Source: an uncultured Methylococcaceae bacterium
Lineage (GTDB): Bacteria; Pseudomonadota; Gammaproteobacteria; Methylococcales; Methylomonadaceae
Direction: 5' to 3'
Length of the DNA: 13,499 nucleotides
Assembly (NCBI GenBank): GCA_903873045.1
Contig: CAIQND010000692.1
Coordinates: forward strand, 1 to 13,499
Position 1 is the first letter of the stretch. Every line of letters starts with the position of its first letter. Shown piece by piece: positions 7,153-13,499 of the stretch. Under the pieces are notes generated by a model. That model ran no database searches, was not told the origin of the DNA, and was given only the letters and a program-made list of their open reading frames with translations. The translations under genes and the position numbers were made by a program.

Positions 7153-8148
7153 ATGACACCAAATCAGAATTCCAACATCCCACCGGGATGGGTAGGCGGA
7201 TTCGCCGAGTCAAATCCCGCGTTTGCCTATCCAAATCCAGACCTTACATCGTTGCCCATGTTGGATAACATGGCCAACATTGATTTACTCCAACGCCAGC
7301 AGGGAGTGGAGTGGCCCGAGTTTAGCTGGGAGACCGAAAAGGGAAACTCCGATCCTAAGAGGTGTTTTCAGATGTTCGCCCCTTACATTTCCAGGCTCGG
7401 TTACACCGCTACCGGAAGAGTATATTCCATAATATGTCCCCAGCAAGGTGTTTTCATTCATAAAATAGGTTGTATGAATGTGGAAGTTACCGTTACCGGA
7501 CAAAGGGGTTGGGTTGACGAGACAAGTAAGGAGGTCGCAGCGGATATGACCGTTGAAGGTAAGATTTGGTTCAGCCCGAGCTCACACCAAAATTATTTTG
7601 TTAAGATGTTATGGGACCTTTTTGCACATAGCGATCTCCCCTTTCCCTCGCACAAGGCTCACGCGATTATTGTCACCACCCACGAGTATAAAAATCCGAA
7701 GCAACCCATCTTCCCCGTTCGGACGGGCCAAACCAATCTATTTACAAGTCCCGACTTTGCCATTCACAATGAAGCATGGGCAGTTGGAAATGTGGAAGTG
7801 GAGATCGGCCCCATCCAAAAGACAAATAATGTTCTCGTCGATGGCTTTAACCAGCTGGTCATGGATGCTTTCAACCTGGCTTCCGGTAACATGCTACAGC
7901 CTGGCAACCTGCTGTCCTGGAACGTCTGGTTCACGGAGCCCGGGCTCGTAGACAAGGAGGAGTGGAGGACTCACGCAGAGAGGTGGCGGAAATCTATCGA
8001 TGAGGACCATCGAAGCCCCGATGGTCCCGGAACAATTGCCAGGTACTTCGATGGAACCCCCTTTCATCCCGTCGAAGAGTTAATAGAGCAAAAGGTCAAA
8101 GAAATTTTTGACTGGATATTGAATCACCTTTGGCATTTGCCGAAGTGA
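7153..8148 (+). CDS. Hypothetical protein upstream of the catalase-LodA fusion
   Basis: I do not recognise this 331-residue protein. The frame is clean, with ATG 7153 preceded by AAGGA (7141-7145) at good spacing. The N-terminus (IPPGWVGGFAESNPAFAYPN) is Pro/Gly/Asn-rich and has no signal peptide. The rest is soluble-looking and rich in aromatic residues, with tryptophans throughout (VEWPEFSWE, LSWNVWF, ILNHLWHLPK). The middle looks beta-strand-rich (CMNVEVTVTGQRGWV, NVEVEIGPI). No metal-binding cluster or nucleotide motif is evident. It lies on the same strand as the fusion oxidase, 203 bases upstream, so co-transcription is possible but not shown. It may be an accessory or cargo of the oxidase, or unrelated. 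Confidence 0.75.
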   Translation: MTPNQNSNIPPGWVGGFAESNPAFAYPNPDLTSLPMLDNMANIDLLQRQQGVEWPEFSWETEKGNSDPKRCFQMFAPYISRLGYTATGRVYSIICPQQGVFIHKIGCMNVEVTVTGQRGWVDETSKEVAADMTVEGKIWFSPSSHQNYFVKMLWDLFAHSDLPFPSHKAHAIIVTTHEYKNPKQPIFPVRTGQTNLFTSPDFAIHNEAWAVGNVEVEIGPIQKTNNVLVDGFNQLVMDAFNLASGNMLQPGNLLSWNVWFTEPGLVDKEEWRTHAERWRKSIDEDHRSPDGPGTIARYFDGTPFHPVEELIEQKVKEIFDWILNHLWHLPK

Positions 8149-8351
8149 ATAGGTATGGGTACGTTTAAACAAACGACAGAAATGTTTCATGGAATTTTAC
8201 TGAATACCTTATCCAGCACACGAACTAACTGGCACAACCTGTAGAGTAGAGATGTGGCGCGGTAGCATTAGGTTTGACTTGTCTGTTTCCGTCCCTTTCG
8301 TTTGACGGTGCCCTAATTGCCTTTGAAACATTTGTTATTAAGGAGTTTTTT

Positions 8352-11261
8352 ATGAATGAAAAAAATAGCTCAGCAAACAATGTGAAATGCTGGAACAGCG
8401 ACTCACCTACTGATCAACTCAAGGAAATGTTTGTTGATATTGTCCAACAACAACGTATTGAACTTGGACAAAGCCCGGCACGTCGGCCGGTATTCTTGAA
8501 ACCTCATGGTATTGCTCAGGGGTATTTTGAGATGCAACCCAACTTGCCCGACGATTTGAAAATAGGTGTGTTTGCCTTGAGTAAATTGGATGCATGGGTA
8601 CGATTCTCCAGTGACACTTCGCCAAGCTCACCTGACTTGAAAACGACCTGCGGTATCGCAATAAAACTTTTCGGTGTTCCGGGCGAAAAGTTGCTAGGAG
8701 AGGGTGACACTCAGGATTTTATTTTGCAAAATCACGATGTATTTTTTGTCAATACCGCTAAAGATATGGCGGAATTCACCTCAGCTGGCGTGGTCGATAA
8801 AGATTACGAAGCCTACCTTGATACTCACCCGGAAACTAAACGCATTCTCGATGAAATGGCTAAATTTGTGGCCAGCTCACTTACGACCAGTTACTGGAGT
8901 GTGTTGCCTTATGCTTTTGGGCCGGAGCGTTACGTCAAGTACAAATTGGTTCCTATTGATGAACCGGCGGGGGAACCCTTTAACGATAATAATTATCTGG
9001 CACTGGACTTGCAAAGCCGTCTGCGGCGAGGGCCTGCGCGTTTTAAATTTATGGTGCAATTTCGCACCGATCCCAAAACCATGCCCTTGGATGAAGCGAC
9101 TGTCCGTTGGAGCGAAACCGAAAGCGTACCCCTTCATATTGCTACCTTGCATTTGCCACAACAGGATATTTGCCAGAATGGTCAGGCCGACTATGGCGAA
9201 AATCTTTCGTTTAATCCCTGGCGCTGTCTTCTGATTCATGAGCCTCAGGGCAGTATTTCTGCAGCACGCAAAGTGGTGTATCAAGCCTCGGCTGAAAAAC
9301 GTCATCGCGCCAATGGTATACCCACACAAGAACCCCGTGATCCGCGTCCTTTGGGACCTATACCAGAGTCCGAACACGCCCGTGAAATGGATGCATGCAT
9401 TGTTAGTGCAGCTATATACCCACCTATTGGGGTATGCCGCGTGGGCAACAGCAAACATGAGTTTTTTATCGGCCCGGAAGTTACTGATCCATTACCAGAA
9501 AAACCCGGCTTCTACCGTGATGCGAGCGGAGCACTTAAACGGCAGGCAGCCCGCTTTCGCATATTTGGCCTCAACGCCAAAGGTCATCCGGTGAAAGAAC
9601 TCACCGCTACCGAGGCAAAGATTAAATGGGAGGTACACATTGCCAATCAAAAATCGGCTTGGTATGAATTTCAATTGGCGCTCGATATTCCCGAAGCGGC
9701 CAATGCCCCACCTTCATTTTTGCGCAATGCCACCGTTAGTGACCGTAAGCAGTTGGTTATTGACCCAGGTCCTGCCTGCATTAGCGGTTGCAATCAACAG
9801 GGAGAGCCGCTAAATGGCGCTTTTATGGGGAAGTCCGTGTATCTCGGCGAACTGCGTACTGATGAGGCAGGGCGATTGATTATGCTTGGCGGTTACGGCA
9901 AATCAGCCTCTTACGATAATAAGCAAGCAGTAACCTTCGCCAATAACGAAAGTTGGCACGATGACACCTCCGATGGTCCGGTAACCGCTAAGGTGGAATA
10001 CAATGGGGTAGCCTTGAAGGTGCAGCCAGCCTGGGTGATTACTGCTCCGCCCAATTATGCGCCCCTGCAAAAATCTGTGCGTACCATGTGGGATCTGATG
10101 CGCGACACCGCTATCAAGGCGGGCACCTTGCCGCAGCCACCAATGCCATCCTTTATCCATGACATCATGCCCATCTTTGAGAGAATGACACGGCTGGAAT
10201 GGGTTAACGCCGGTTTTGCATCAGCCTTTGGTTTTGGAGGCCCGTTTAATTTCACGACTTCAGAGTGGGTAGAAAAACTCTCTGATCCGACACCTGCTAA
10301 TCGGGAAATGCGTAACAATCTCGCCAACCAATTTCGCCGGTACGAGCGTGATTCCTGGTCACCAATTCCCTTCCCCTGGCTCTACGGCGATGCCATGAAT
10401 ATTCCGCCGGCGTTAACCCCGCGTCAGCATTCGGCCCTAAGCGACACCCAGCTAGGCTTTTTGCAGCAATGGGCGGCAGGCGAGTTTATTGCGGATTATG
10501 ACCCTCTCTATGAGCCTCCGCGCAGCCTTGAACAGGTGCCGCCTGCACAGCAGGCCGATATGCTGACTAAAGCGGCCATGGAATTCTGCCTTGCCGATGC
10601 ATTTCACCCCGGCTGTGAGATGACCTGGCCGATGCGCAATGCACCTCTTTACATGGCGCCCTTCCGTGTGAAGCATCCCCCCAAGGGCTGGACAGAGCCG
10701 AGTTATGGTGCTCAGCTCAATAGCGATGTCACCAGCTTACCCAAGGGACCACTAAACGGCGGACAAATTCCGGGCAGTATTACCCGCTGGATGGCCGTGC
10801 CCTGGCAAACCGATACTGCCAGTTGCCGTTCCGGGTACAGCACGATCTACGACCCTTATGTACCGACTTTCTGGCCTGCACGTGTACCCAATCAGGTGAT
10901 TTCTGAAGAGGAATACAATACTGTTATGGATACCAGTAAGGAACTGAGCCAGCGCTTACAAGCTTTCGCCAATCGTGCTAACTGGCTACAACCGTTAGGC
11001 CTGGACAAGGGTTACACACATCAAATCAATCACATGATCCACCACTTTGGAGAAATGGGAATAGTAGAATCTCGCCCCGGGCTGCCTGATGACCCGCATT
11101 TTCCGGCGATGATGGAAGTGGAGGACAGCGAAGCCAAAAAAGATAAAAAGCATCCGCATTCAGATGCTTTTAAAGCATTGACTGTTGATCTTACAATCGC
11201 AGAAGCCGATGATGTTTACGACCTAACACTGATTGAAAAAGTACGGCGTTTTCAACGTTAG
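8352..11261 (+). CDS. Fusion of catalase-like heme domain and LodA/GoxA-type CTQ quinoprotein amino-acid oxidase
   Basis: The product has 969 residues. Residues about 20-325 resemble catalase-fold proteins of the y4iL-like type: LKPHGIAQGYFEM, WVRFSSD, FILQNHDVFFVN (Asn127 at the catalase Asn site), LSFNPW and ARKVVY (Tyr310 at the proximal heme-ligand site). The distal His position appears to be Phe48. Residues about 347-960 match LodA-like oxidases: IYPPIGVCRVGNSKHEFFIG, KWEVHIANQKSAWYEF, LVIDPGP, LGELRTDEAGRLIMLGGYG, AFHPGCEMTW and WMAVPWQTD. The cysteine tryptophylquinone cofactor should form between Cys755 (or Cys746) and Trp818; LodA uses Cys516 and Trp581, a similar step. LodA oxidases deaminate amino acids and release H2O2 and ammonia. 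ATG 8352 is chosen because AAGGAG (8340-8345) precedes it; an in-frame ATG at 8274 lacks such a site. A LodB-like gene follows after 12 bases. Substrate unknown. Confidence 0.88.
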   Translation: MNEKNSSANNVKCWNSDSPTDQLKEMFVDIVQQQRIELGQSPARRPVFLKPHGIAQGYFEMQPNLPDDLKIGVFALSKLDAWVRFSSDTSPSSPDLKTTCGIAIKLFGVPGEKLLGEGDTQDFILQNHDVFFVNTAKDMAEFTSAGVVDKDYEAYLDTHPETKRILDEMAKFVASSLTTSYWSVLPYAFGPERYVKYKLVPIDEPAGEPFNDNNYLALDLQSRLRRGPARFKFMVQFRTDPKTMPLDEATVRWSETESVPLHIATLHLPQQDICQNGQADYGENLSFNPWRCLLIHEPQGSISAARKVVYQASAEKRHRANGIPTQEPRDPRPLGPIPESEHAREMDACIVSAAIYPPIGVCRVGNSKHEFFIGPEVTDPLPEKPGFYRDASGALKRQAARFRIFGLNAKGHPVKELTATEAKIKWEVHIANQKSAWYEFQLALDIPEAANAPPSFLRNATVSDRKQLVIDPGPACISGCNQQGEPLNGAFMGKSVYLGELRTDEAGRLIMLGGYGKSASYDNKQAVTFANNESWHDDTSDGPVTAKVEYNGVALKVQPAWVITAPPNYAPLQKSVRTMWDLMRDTAIKAGTLPQPPMPSFIHDIMPIFERMTRLEWVNAGFASAFGFGGPFNFTTSEWVEKLSDPTPANREMRNNLANQFRRYERDSWSPIPFPWLYGDAMNIPPALTPRQHSALSDTQLGFLQQWAAGEFIADYDPLYEPPRSLEQVPPAQQADMLTKAAMEFCLADAFHPGCEMTWPMRNAPLYMAPFRVKHPPKGWTEPSYGAQLNSDVTSLPKGPLNGGQIPGSITRWMAVPWQTDTASCRSGYSTIYDPYVPTFWPARVPNQVISEEEYNTVMDTSKELSQRLQAFANRANWLQPLGLDKGYTHQINHMIHHFGEMGIVESRPGLPDDPHFPAMMEVEDSEAKKDKKHPHSDAFKALTVDLTIAEADDVYDLTLIEKVRRFQR

Positions 11262-11273
11262 GTATGGTGTAAC

Positions 11274-12431
11274 GTGGCATCAATCCTGCTTGAAACAGAT
11301 GTGTGTATTTTGGGCGCTGGACCTGCTGGCAGCTGTGCGGCACTCAATCTCGCGCCTTTCTGTCAAGTCATGCTAATTGACCGGGAATGCTCACCCAAAC
11401 CGCGCGCGGGTGAGTCTCTGCCACCAGCGGCCAATAAATTACTGGCAGATATGGGACTGTTTGACGAGTTTAAACAGCAGGGACATTTGGCATGTTTTGG
11501 CAATCAGTCGCGCTGGGGTTCGGATCACCTTAGTGAAACCGATTTTCTGCGCGACCCTATGGGTCATGGCTGGCATCTTGATCGCCAAGAATTTGAACTC
11601 TGGTTGCGTCAAAAAGCGCTGGATCGAGGTGCTCGCATACTCGCCCCCGCACGGATCGAACAGTTACATTATTGTCAGCATAATGAAGACGCCTATTGGC
11701 ATCTGACTGTTAAGCACAACTATTTCATCGAAGAAATTCGTGCGCGCATCTTAATCGATGCAGGAGGGCGAACGCCTGCGATAGCCAAACGTTTAGGTGC
11801 AACACGAAGTCATCATGACAAGCTGGTTTGTAGTTGGGTAATAGGCTCCGATAGTTTCAGCGCAGGTGCGCAGATGCCTGGTTATCAGGAATTAAACGGC
11901 CGGGGATTGAGTTACATTGAAGCAACCGAACAAGGTTGGTGGTATACCGCACCGATACCAGGGATTCGTCGCATCATTGCATTTCACAGTGATGCAGATA
12001 ATCCAGCGACGGAATGGATGCGCTCTCCAGAATTATTGGTGCAAACAGCTCGCGCAAACGTTCACTTGGCAGCGCGCGTTAATTTTGAAGGATTTACTCA
12101 AGATCCTTCAAACATAAGTTATGGCTACACAGCTGCCAATTCAGCGCTAACCCACCCGCTTGTAGGAAAAGGTTGGCTCTGTGCAGGCGATGCTGCCACA
12201 AGTTTTGATCCGCTTTCATCACAAGGCATCTTTAACGCGCTTTACACTGGACTGGCTGCTGCTGAAAGTGTTTATCGGCATTTGCGTTCTGAAATAGTCG
12301 ATTTTCAGGAATACGCAGATCAAATTGAAAAAATTAGTCACGCTTACAATAGGCATCTGCATCAATGGTATGCGGATGAACCTCGTTGGAGTGCATCGCC
12401 TTTTTGGCAGCGGCGACGAAGTGAAAAATAA
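11274..12431 (+). CDS. LodB-like FAD-dependent protein for CTQ maturation
   Basis: This is a 385-residue flavoprotein related to tryptophan halogenases and geranylgeranyl-reductase-like enzymes. Visible features are GAGPAG (residues 14-19), PRAGES (43-48), DAGGRTP, and the FAD-pyrophosphate motif GDAATSFDPLSSQG with Asp306. The halogenase WxWxIP motif is not present; the region reads GWWYTAPIPG. In Marinomonas, LodB is required to convert Cys and Trp of LodA into the quinone cofactor in the cytoplasm, and the same role is expected here. It starts at GTG 11274, 12 bases after the oxidase stop; the nearby ATG 11264 runs into a stop at once. No strong ribosome binding site is seen, so translation may depend on the upstream gene. 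It is the last gene of the operon. Confidence 0.88.
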   Translation: MASILLETDVCILGAGPAGSCAALNLAPFCQVMLIDRECSPKPRAGESLPPAANKLLADMGLFDEFKQQGHLACFGNQSRWGSDHLSETDFLRDPMGHGWHLDRQEFELWLRQKALDRGARILAPARIEQLHYCQHNEDAYWHLTVKHNYFIEEIRARILIDAGGRTPAIAKRLGATRSHHDKLVCSWVIGSDSFSAGAQMPGYQELNGRGLSYIEATEQGWWYTAPIPGIRRIIAFHSDADNPATEWMRSPELLVQTARANVHLAARVNFEGFTQDPSNISYGYTAANSALTHPLVGKGWLCAGDAATSFDPLSSQGIFNALYTGLAAAESVYRHLRSEIVDFQEYADQIEKISHAYNRHLHQWYADEPRWSASPFWQRRRSEK

Positions 12432-12674
12432 AGGTTTTACCGCATTTATTCATAAAATTTAGGAGCACAGCCAGTTACCTGTCAATCAGCATTCAACGTC
12501 AGCTACGGGGACGTGGCTGACGATCACTGGCAGTAACTGAATGACCGCTGTTCAAGATTAACCAGCCGCCCACTTAAAAACTTTGTCTGTCTCTTGATGG
12601 CCGTCAGCGGGCGGTCAGTTCCAACTAAAAATCAACACACTCTCGGAGAGGCTTGGAATGAGTGGCGGTTTTTA
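12432..12674. other. Non-coding, hairpin-rich spacer between lod operon and cpdA remnant
   Basis: No gene is seen. The stretch holds the nested hairpin at 12472-12539 and dispersed complementary segments (GACCGC near 12542 with GCGGTC near 12610). A weak stem CACTC/GAGTG (12638-12642 with 12660-12664) precedes TTTTT at 12669-12673 and could act as a poor plus-strand terminator. The operons on either side converge here. Confidence 0.5.
12472..12539. repeat. Nested inverted repeat (possible lod operon 3' structure)
   Basis: An inner hairpin CGTCAGC/GCTGACG (12497-12503 with 12516-12522) sits inside an outer inverted repeat CAGTTAC/GTAACTG (12472-12478 with 12533-12539), which extends by two or three pairs past a bulge. 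No U-run follows, so it is not a classical intrinsic terminator. It may stabilise the 3' end of the mRNA or be a REP-like relic. Confidence 0.5.
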
Positions 12675-12833
12675 TTAGTAGCCCCGTGTATCCAACTGCA
12701 ATCCATTTAACGACTCAGGGAGTCGGGTAATACCGGATTCAACCCGGCCATCTTCATGCAGTTTTATCAAGCGATAACCGGGAGCGGCGGTATCCAGGCT
12801 GAAGCTTTCACTTTTCGGTGTAAATTGAAAGCA
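12675..12833 (-). pseudogene. cpdA: C-terminal remnant of a CpdA-like 3',5'-cAMP phosphodiesterase
   Basis: The minus strand encodes 52 residues that match the end of CpdA-type metallophosphoesterases, including CFQFTPKSESFSLD, APGYRLIKLHEDGRVESG and a final LDTRGY before TAA. In family members CFQF is preceded by a conserved PST segment. Here the preceding codons are CGC then TAA, so homology stops sharply at 12833/12834, where TnpB-element sequence begins. The metal-binding His/Asp residues are all in the lost part, so the fragment cannot be active. The N-terminal portion probably lies beyond the element, outside the window. The CpdA assignment rests on motif memory; another phosphodiesterase of the family is possible. 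Confidence 0.75.
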
Positions 12834-12867
12834 GCGTTAGAACGCACGAATGGCATTGAATAAATCT

Positions 12868-12898
12868 GCGTGGGGGCACGAACGGCATGTGCCCACGC
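12868..12898 (-). ncRNA. Strong hairpin in the TnpB element right end, candidate omega-RNA scaffold
   Basis: GCGTGGG(GG)CAC at 12868-12879 pairs with GTGCCCACGC at 12889-12898, a 10-bp GC-rich stem with a two-base bulge and a 9-base loop. It lies between the tnpB stop (13091) and the element end (about 12834), the place where TnpB guide RNAs are encoded. A second small palindrome, GCGTT-AG-AACGC (12834-12845), abuts the junction. Assignment as guide RNA is by position only. Confidence 0.4.
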
Positions 12899-13090
12899 TA
12901 CCGGGCTTATGCAATCCCACGACCGGAATTACCGCAGTATTGATTTCCGCTGAAGTACGATGAAAAAAACCAAATTTTCGCGAACCGGAAAAACTTAAAG
13001 AGTAGGCTTCACCTGACGTACTTTGTCGGTTGGAGGACAGGCAATTGGCGATATACAGGATGGAGGATTCTATCCATTTGCGTAGCTGCT

Positions 13091-13499
13091 TCAAATTTCA
13101 TATACAAACATATTCATTTGAGTGTCGCTCTCCGTTGATAGGTTTTGCAACCTGCAACTGGAGTCCTGGTTGAGCAGTTTCAACCGATTGGCACTGGTTC
13201 GCTGTAGCAATATGGCTTTAACCTGTTTATAGGCTAGCCATCGACTTATCTCTGAGTCGTGGAGTCTTGCTAATACGTTGCGTGCGGCATTTACATCTGC
13301 CTGCAACACCTCCCCGTTTTCACGATAAAACTTCTCCCCGCACCGCTTCCCCGAAAGGGAACCGTCGCAAGAATCCATTTGTGAAGTGTAGGCAGCATTG
13401 ACGTAAATGACCGTAGAACCTCTACGGCGAGATACATTTTCTATTGCACTGGCAATAACGCCTTTTGTCCAAGCGGACAAACGGCGGCTCACGTTTTTA
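13091..13499 (-). CDS. tnpB: TnpB-like RNA-guided endonuclease, C-terminal part (runs off window)
   Basis: The visible 135 or so residues match the C-terminal RuvC/zinc-ribbon region of TnpB (OrfB) proteins: VSRRRGSTVIYVNAAYTSQ, GKRCGEKFY and the final RuvC aspartate motif QADVNAARNVLAR. The CxxC pairs of the usual zinc ribbon are largely missing (MDSCDGSLSGKRCG), as in a subgroup of TnpB relatives. The frame remains open to the window edge; GTG at 13492 is an internal codon rather than a start. The first two catalytic residues of RuvC lie outside the window. TnpB cleaves DNA guided by an RNA from the element end. After the core, an atypical 45-residue tail follows (SEISRWLAYKQVKAILLQR and beyond). 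Whether the protein is intact cannot be judged. Confidence 0.8.
   Translation of the reverse strand, partial: KNVSRRLSAWTKGVIASAIENVSRRRGSTVIYVNAAYTSQMDSCDGSLSGKRCGEKFYRENGEVLQADVNAARNVLARLHDSEISRWLAYKQVKAILLQRTSANRLKLLNQDSSCRLQNLSTESDTQMNMFVYEI

Larger units (their letters stand above)
12834..13499 (-). mobile_element. IS200/IS605-like (TnpB) element, right-end portion
   Basis: The segment runs from the abrupt break in the cpdA remnant through the tnpB-like frame to the window edge. It contains the tnpB 3' end and about 250 bases of structured non-coding DNA, a layout typical of the right ends of such elements, where the guide (omega) RNA is encoded. Full extent and left end are outside the window. 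Confidence 0.65.

Noticed and set aside
8274..8351. Upstream in-frame start adding 26 residues to the fusion oxidase
   Set aside because: The extra residues look like translated spacer, and the ATG at 8352 has a strong AAGGAG site; a signal peptide was considered but the extension lacks a basic N-terminus and a cleavage site.
8877..9458. 193-codon minus-strand frame inside the fusion oxidase gene
   Set aside because: It lies wholly within conserved catalase-like coding sequence on the other strand; its peptide has no family resemblance.
12837..13094. 85-codon minus-strand frame between tnpB and the cpdA remnant
   Set aside because: It covers the hairpin-rich right end of the TnpB element, and its composition looks like translated non-coding RNA rather than a protein.
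1..13499. CRISPR array or tRNA/rRNA genes
   Set aside because: No regularly spaced repeats and no tRNA cloverleaf or rRNA segments were recognised; the only tandem repeat is the two-copy 19-bp duplication.

Overview
The window looks like accessory DNA from a gammaproteobacterium, probably a marine one. The grounds are a CpdA-like fragment, a LodA/LodB pair of the kind known from Marinomonas and Pseudoalteromonas, an IS6-family element and a TnpB element. The assignment is inference from protein motifs only. Almost every boundary between blocks is marked by a mobile element or a broken gene, so the window reads as a mosaic of cassettes rather than conserved backbone.

Left block (about 1-5760). 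A 5'-truncated beta-lactamase-fold serine hydrolase (homology from about 117, ending 1271) is followed after 11 bases by an FAD-dependent oxidoreductase (1283-2764). Converging on it is a tightly packed minus-strand operon. It encodes a YopT-type (C58) cysteine-protease-like protein (5574-4678), a 75-residue unknown small protein (4673-4446), a 2-oxoglutarate/Fe(II) oxygenase (4449-3496) and a short-chain dehydrogenase (3499-2786). Its genes are joined by a 4-base gap and two ATGA overlaps. A perfect extended -10 element (TGG-TATAAT), surrounded by copies of the octamer TTTCGTAC, lies at its head. Protease, small peptide, oxygenase and redox enzymes together suggest an unrecognised peptide- or metabolite-modifying pathway.

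Middle block (5753-7152). This holds the 3' end of a group II intron (domains V and VI) on the minus strand. An 820-bp IS6-family insertion sequence cuts it off. The IS transposase is itself broken by a 19-bp perfect tandem duplication. About 400 bases without a convincing gene follow.

Right block (7153-12431). An unknown 331-residue protein is followed by a 969-residue fusion of a catalase-like heme domain to a LodA-type quinoprotein (CTQ) amino-acid oxidase domain, then by a LodB-like flavoprotein needed in known systems to mature the CTQ cofactor. A peroxide-producing oxidase fused to a catalase-fold domain is the most striking single protein here.

Right edge (12432-13499). A hairpin-rich non-coding stretch leads to the last 52 codons of a CpdA-like cyclic-AMP phosphodiesterase on the minus strand. 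The homology stops abruptly where a TnpB-type (IS200/IS605-like) element begins. The element runs out of the window.
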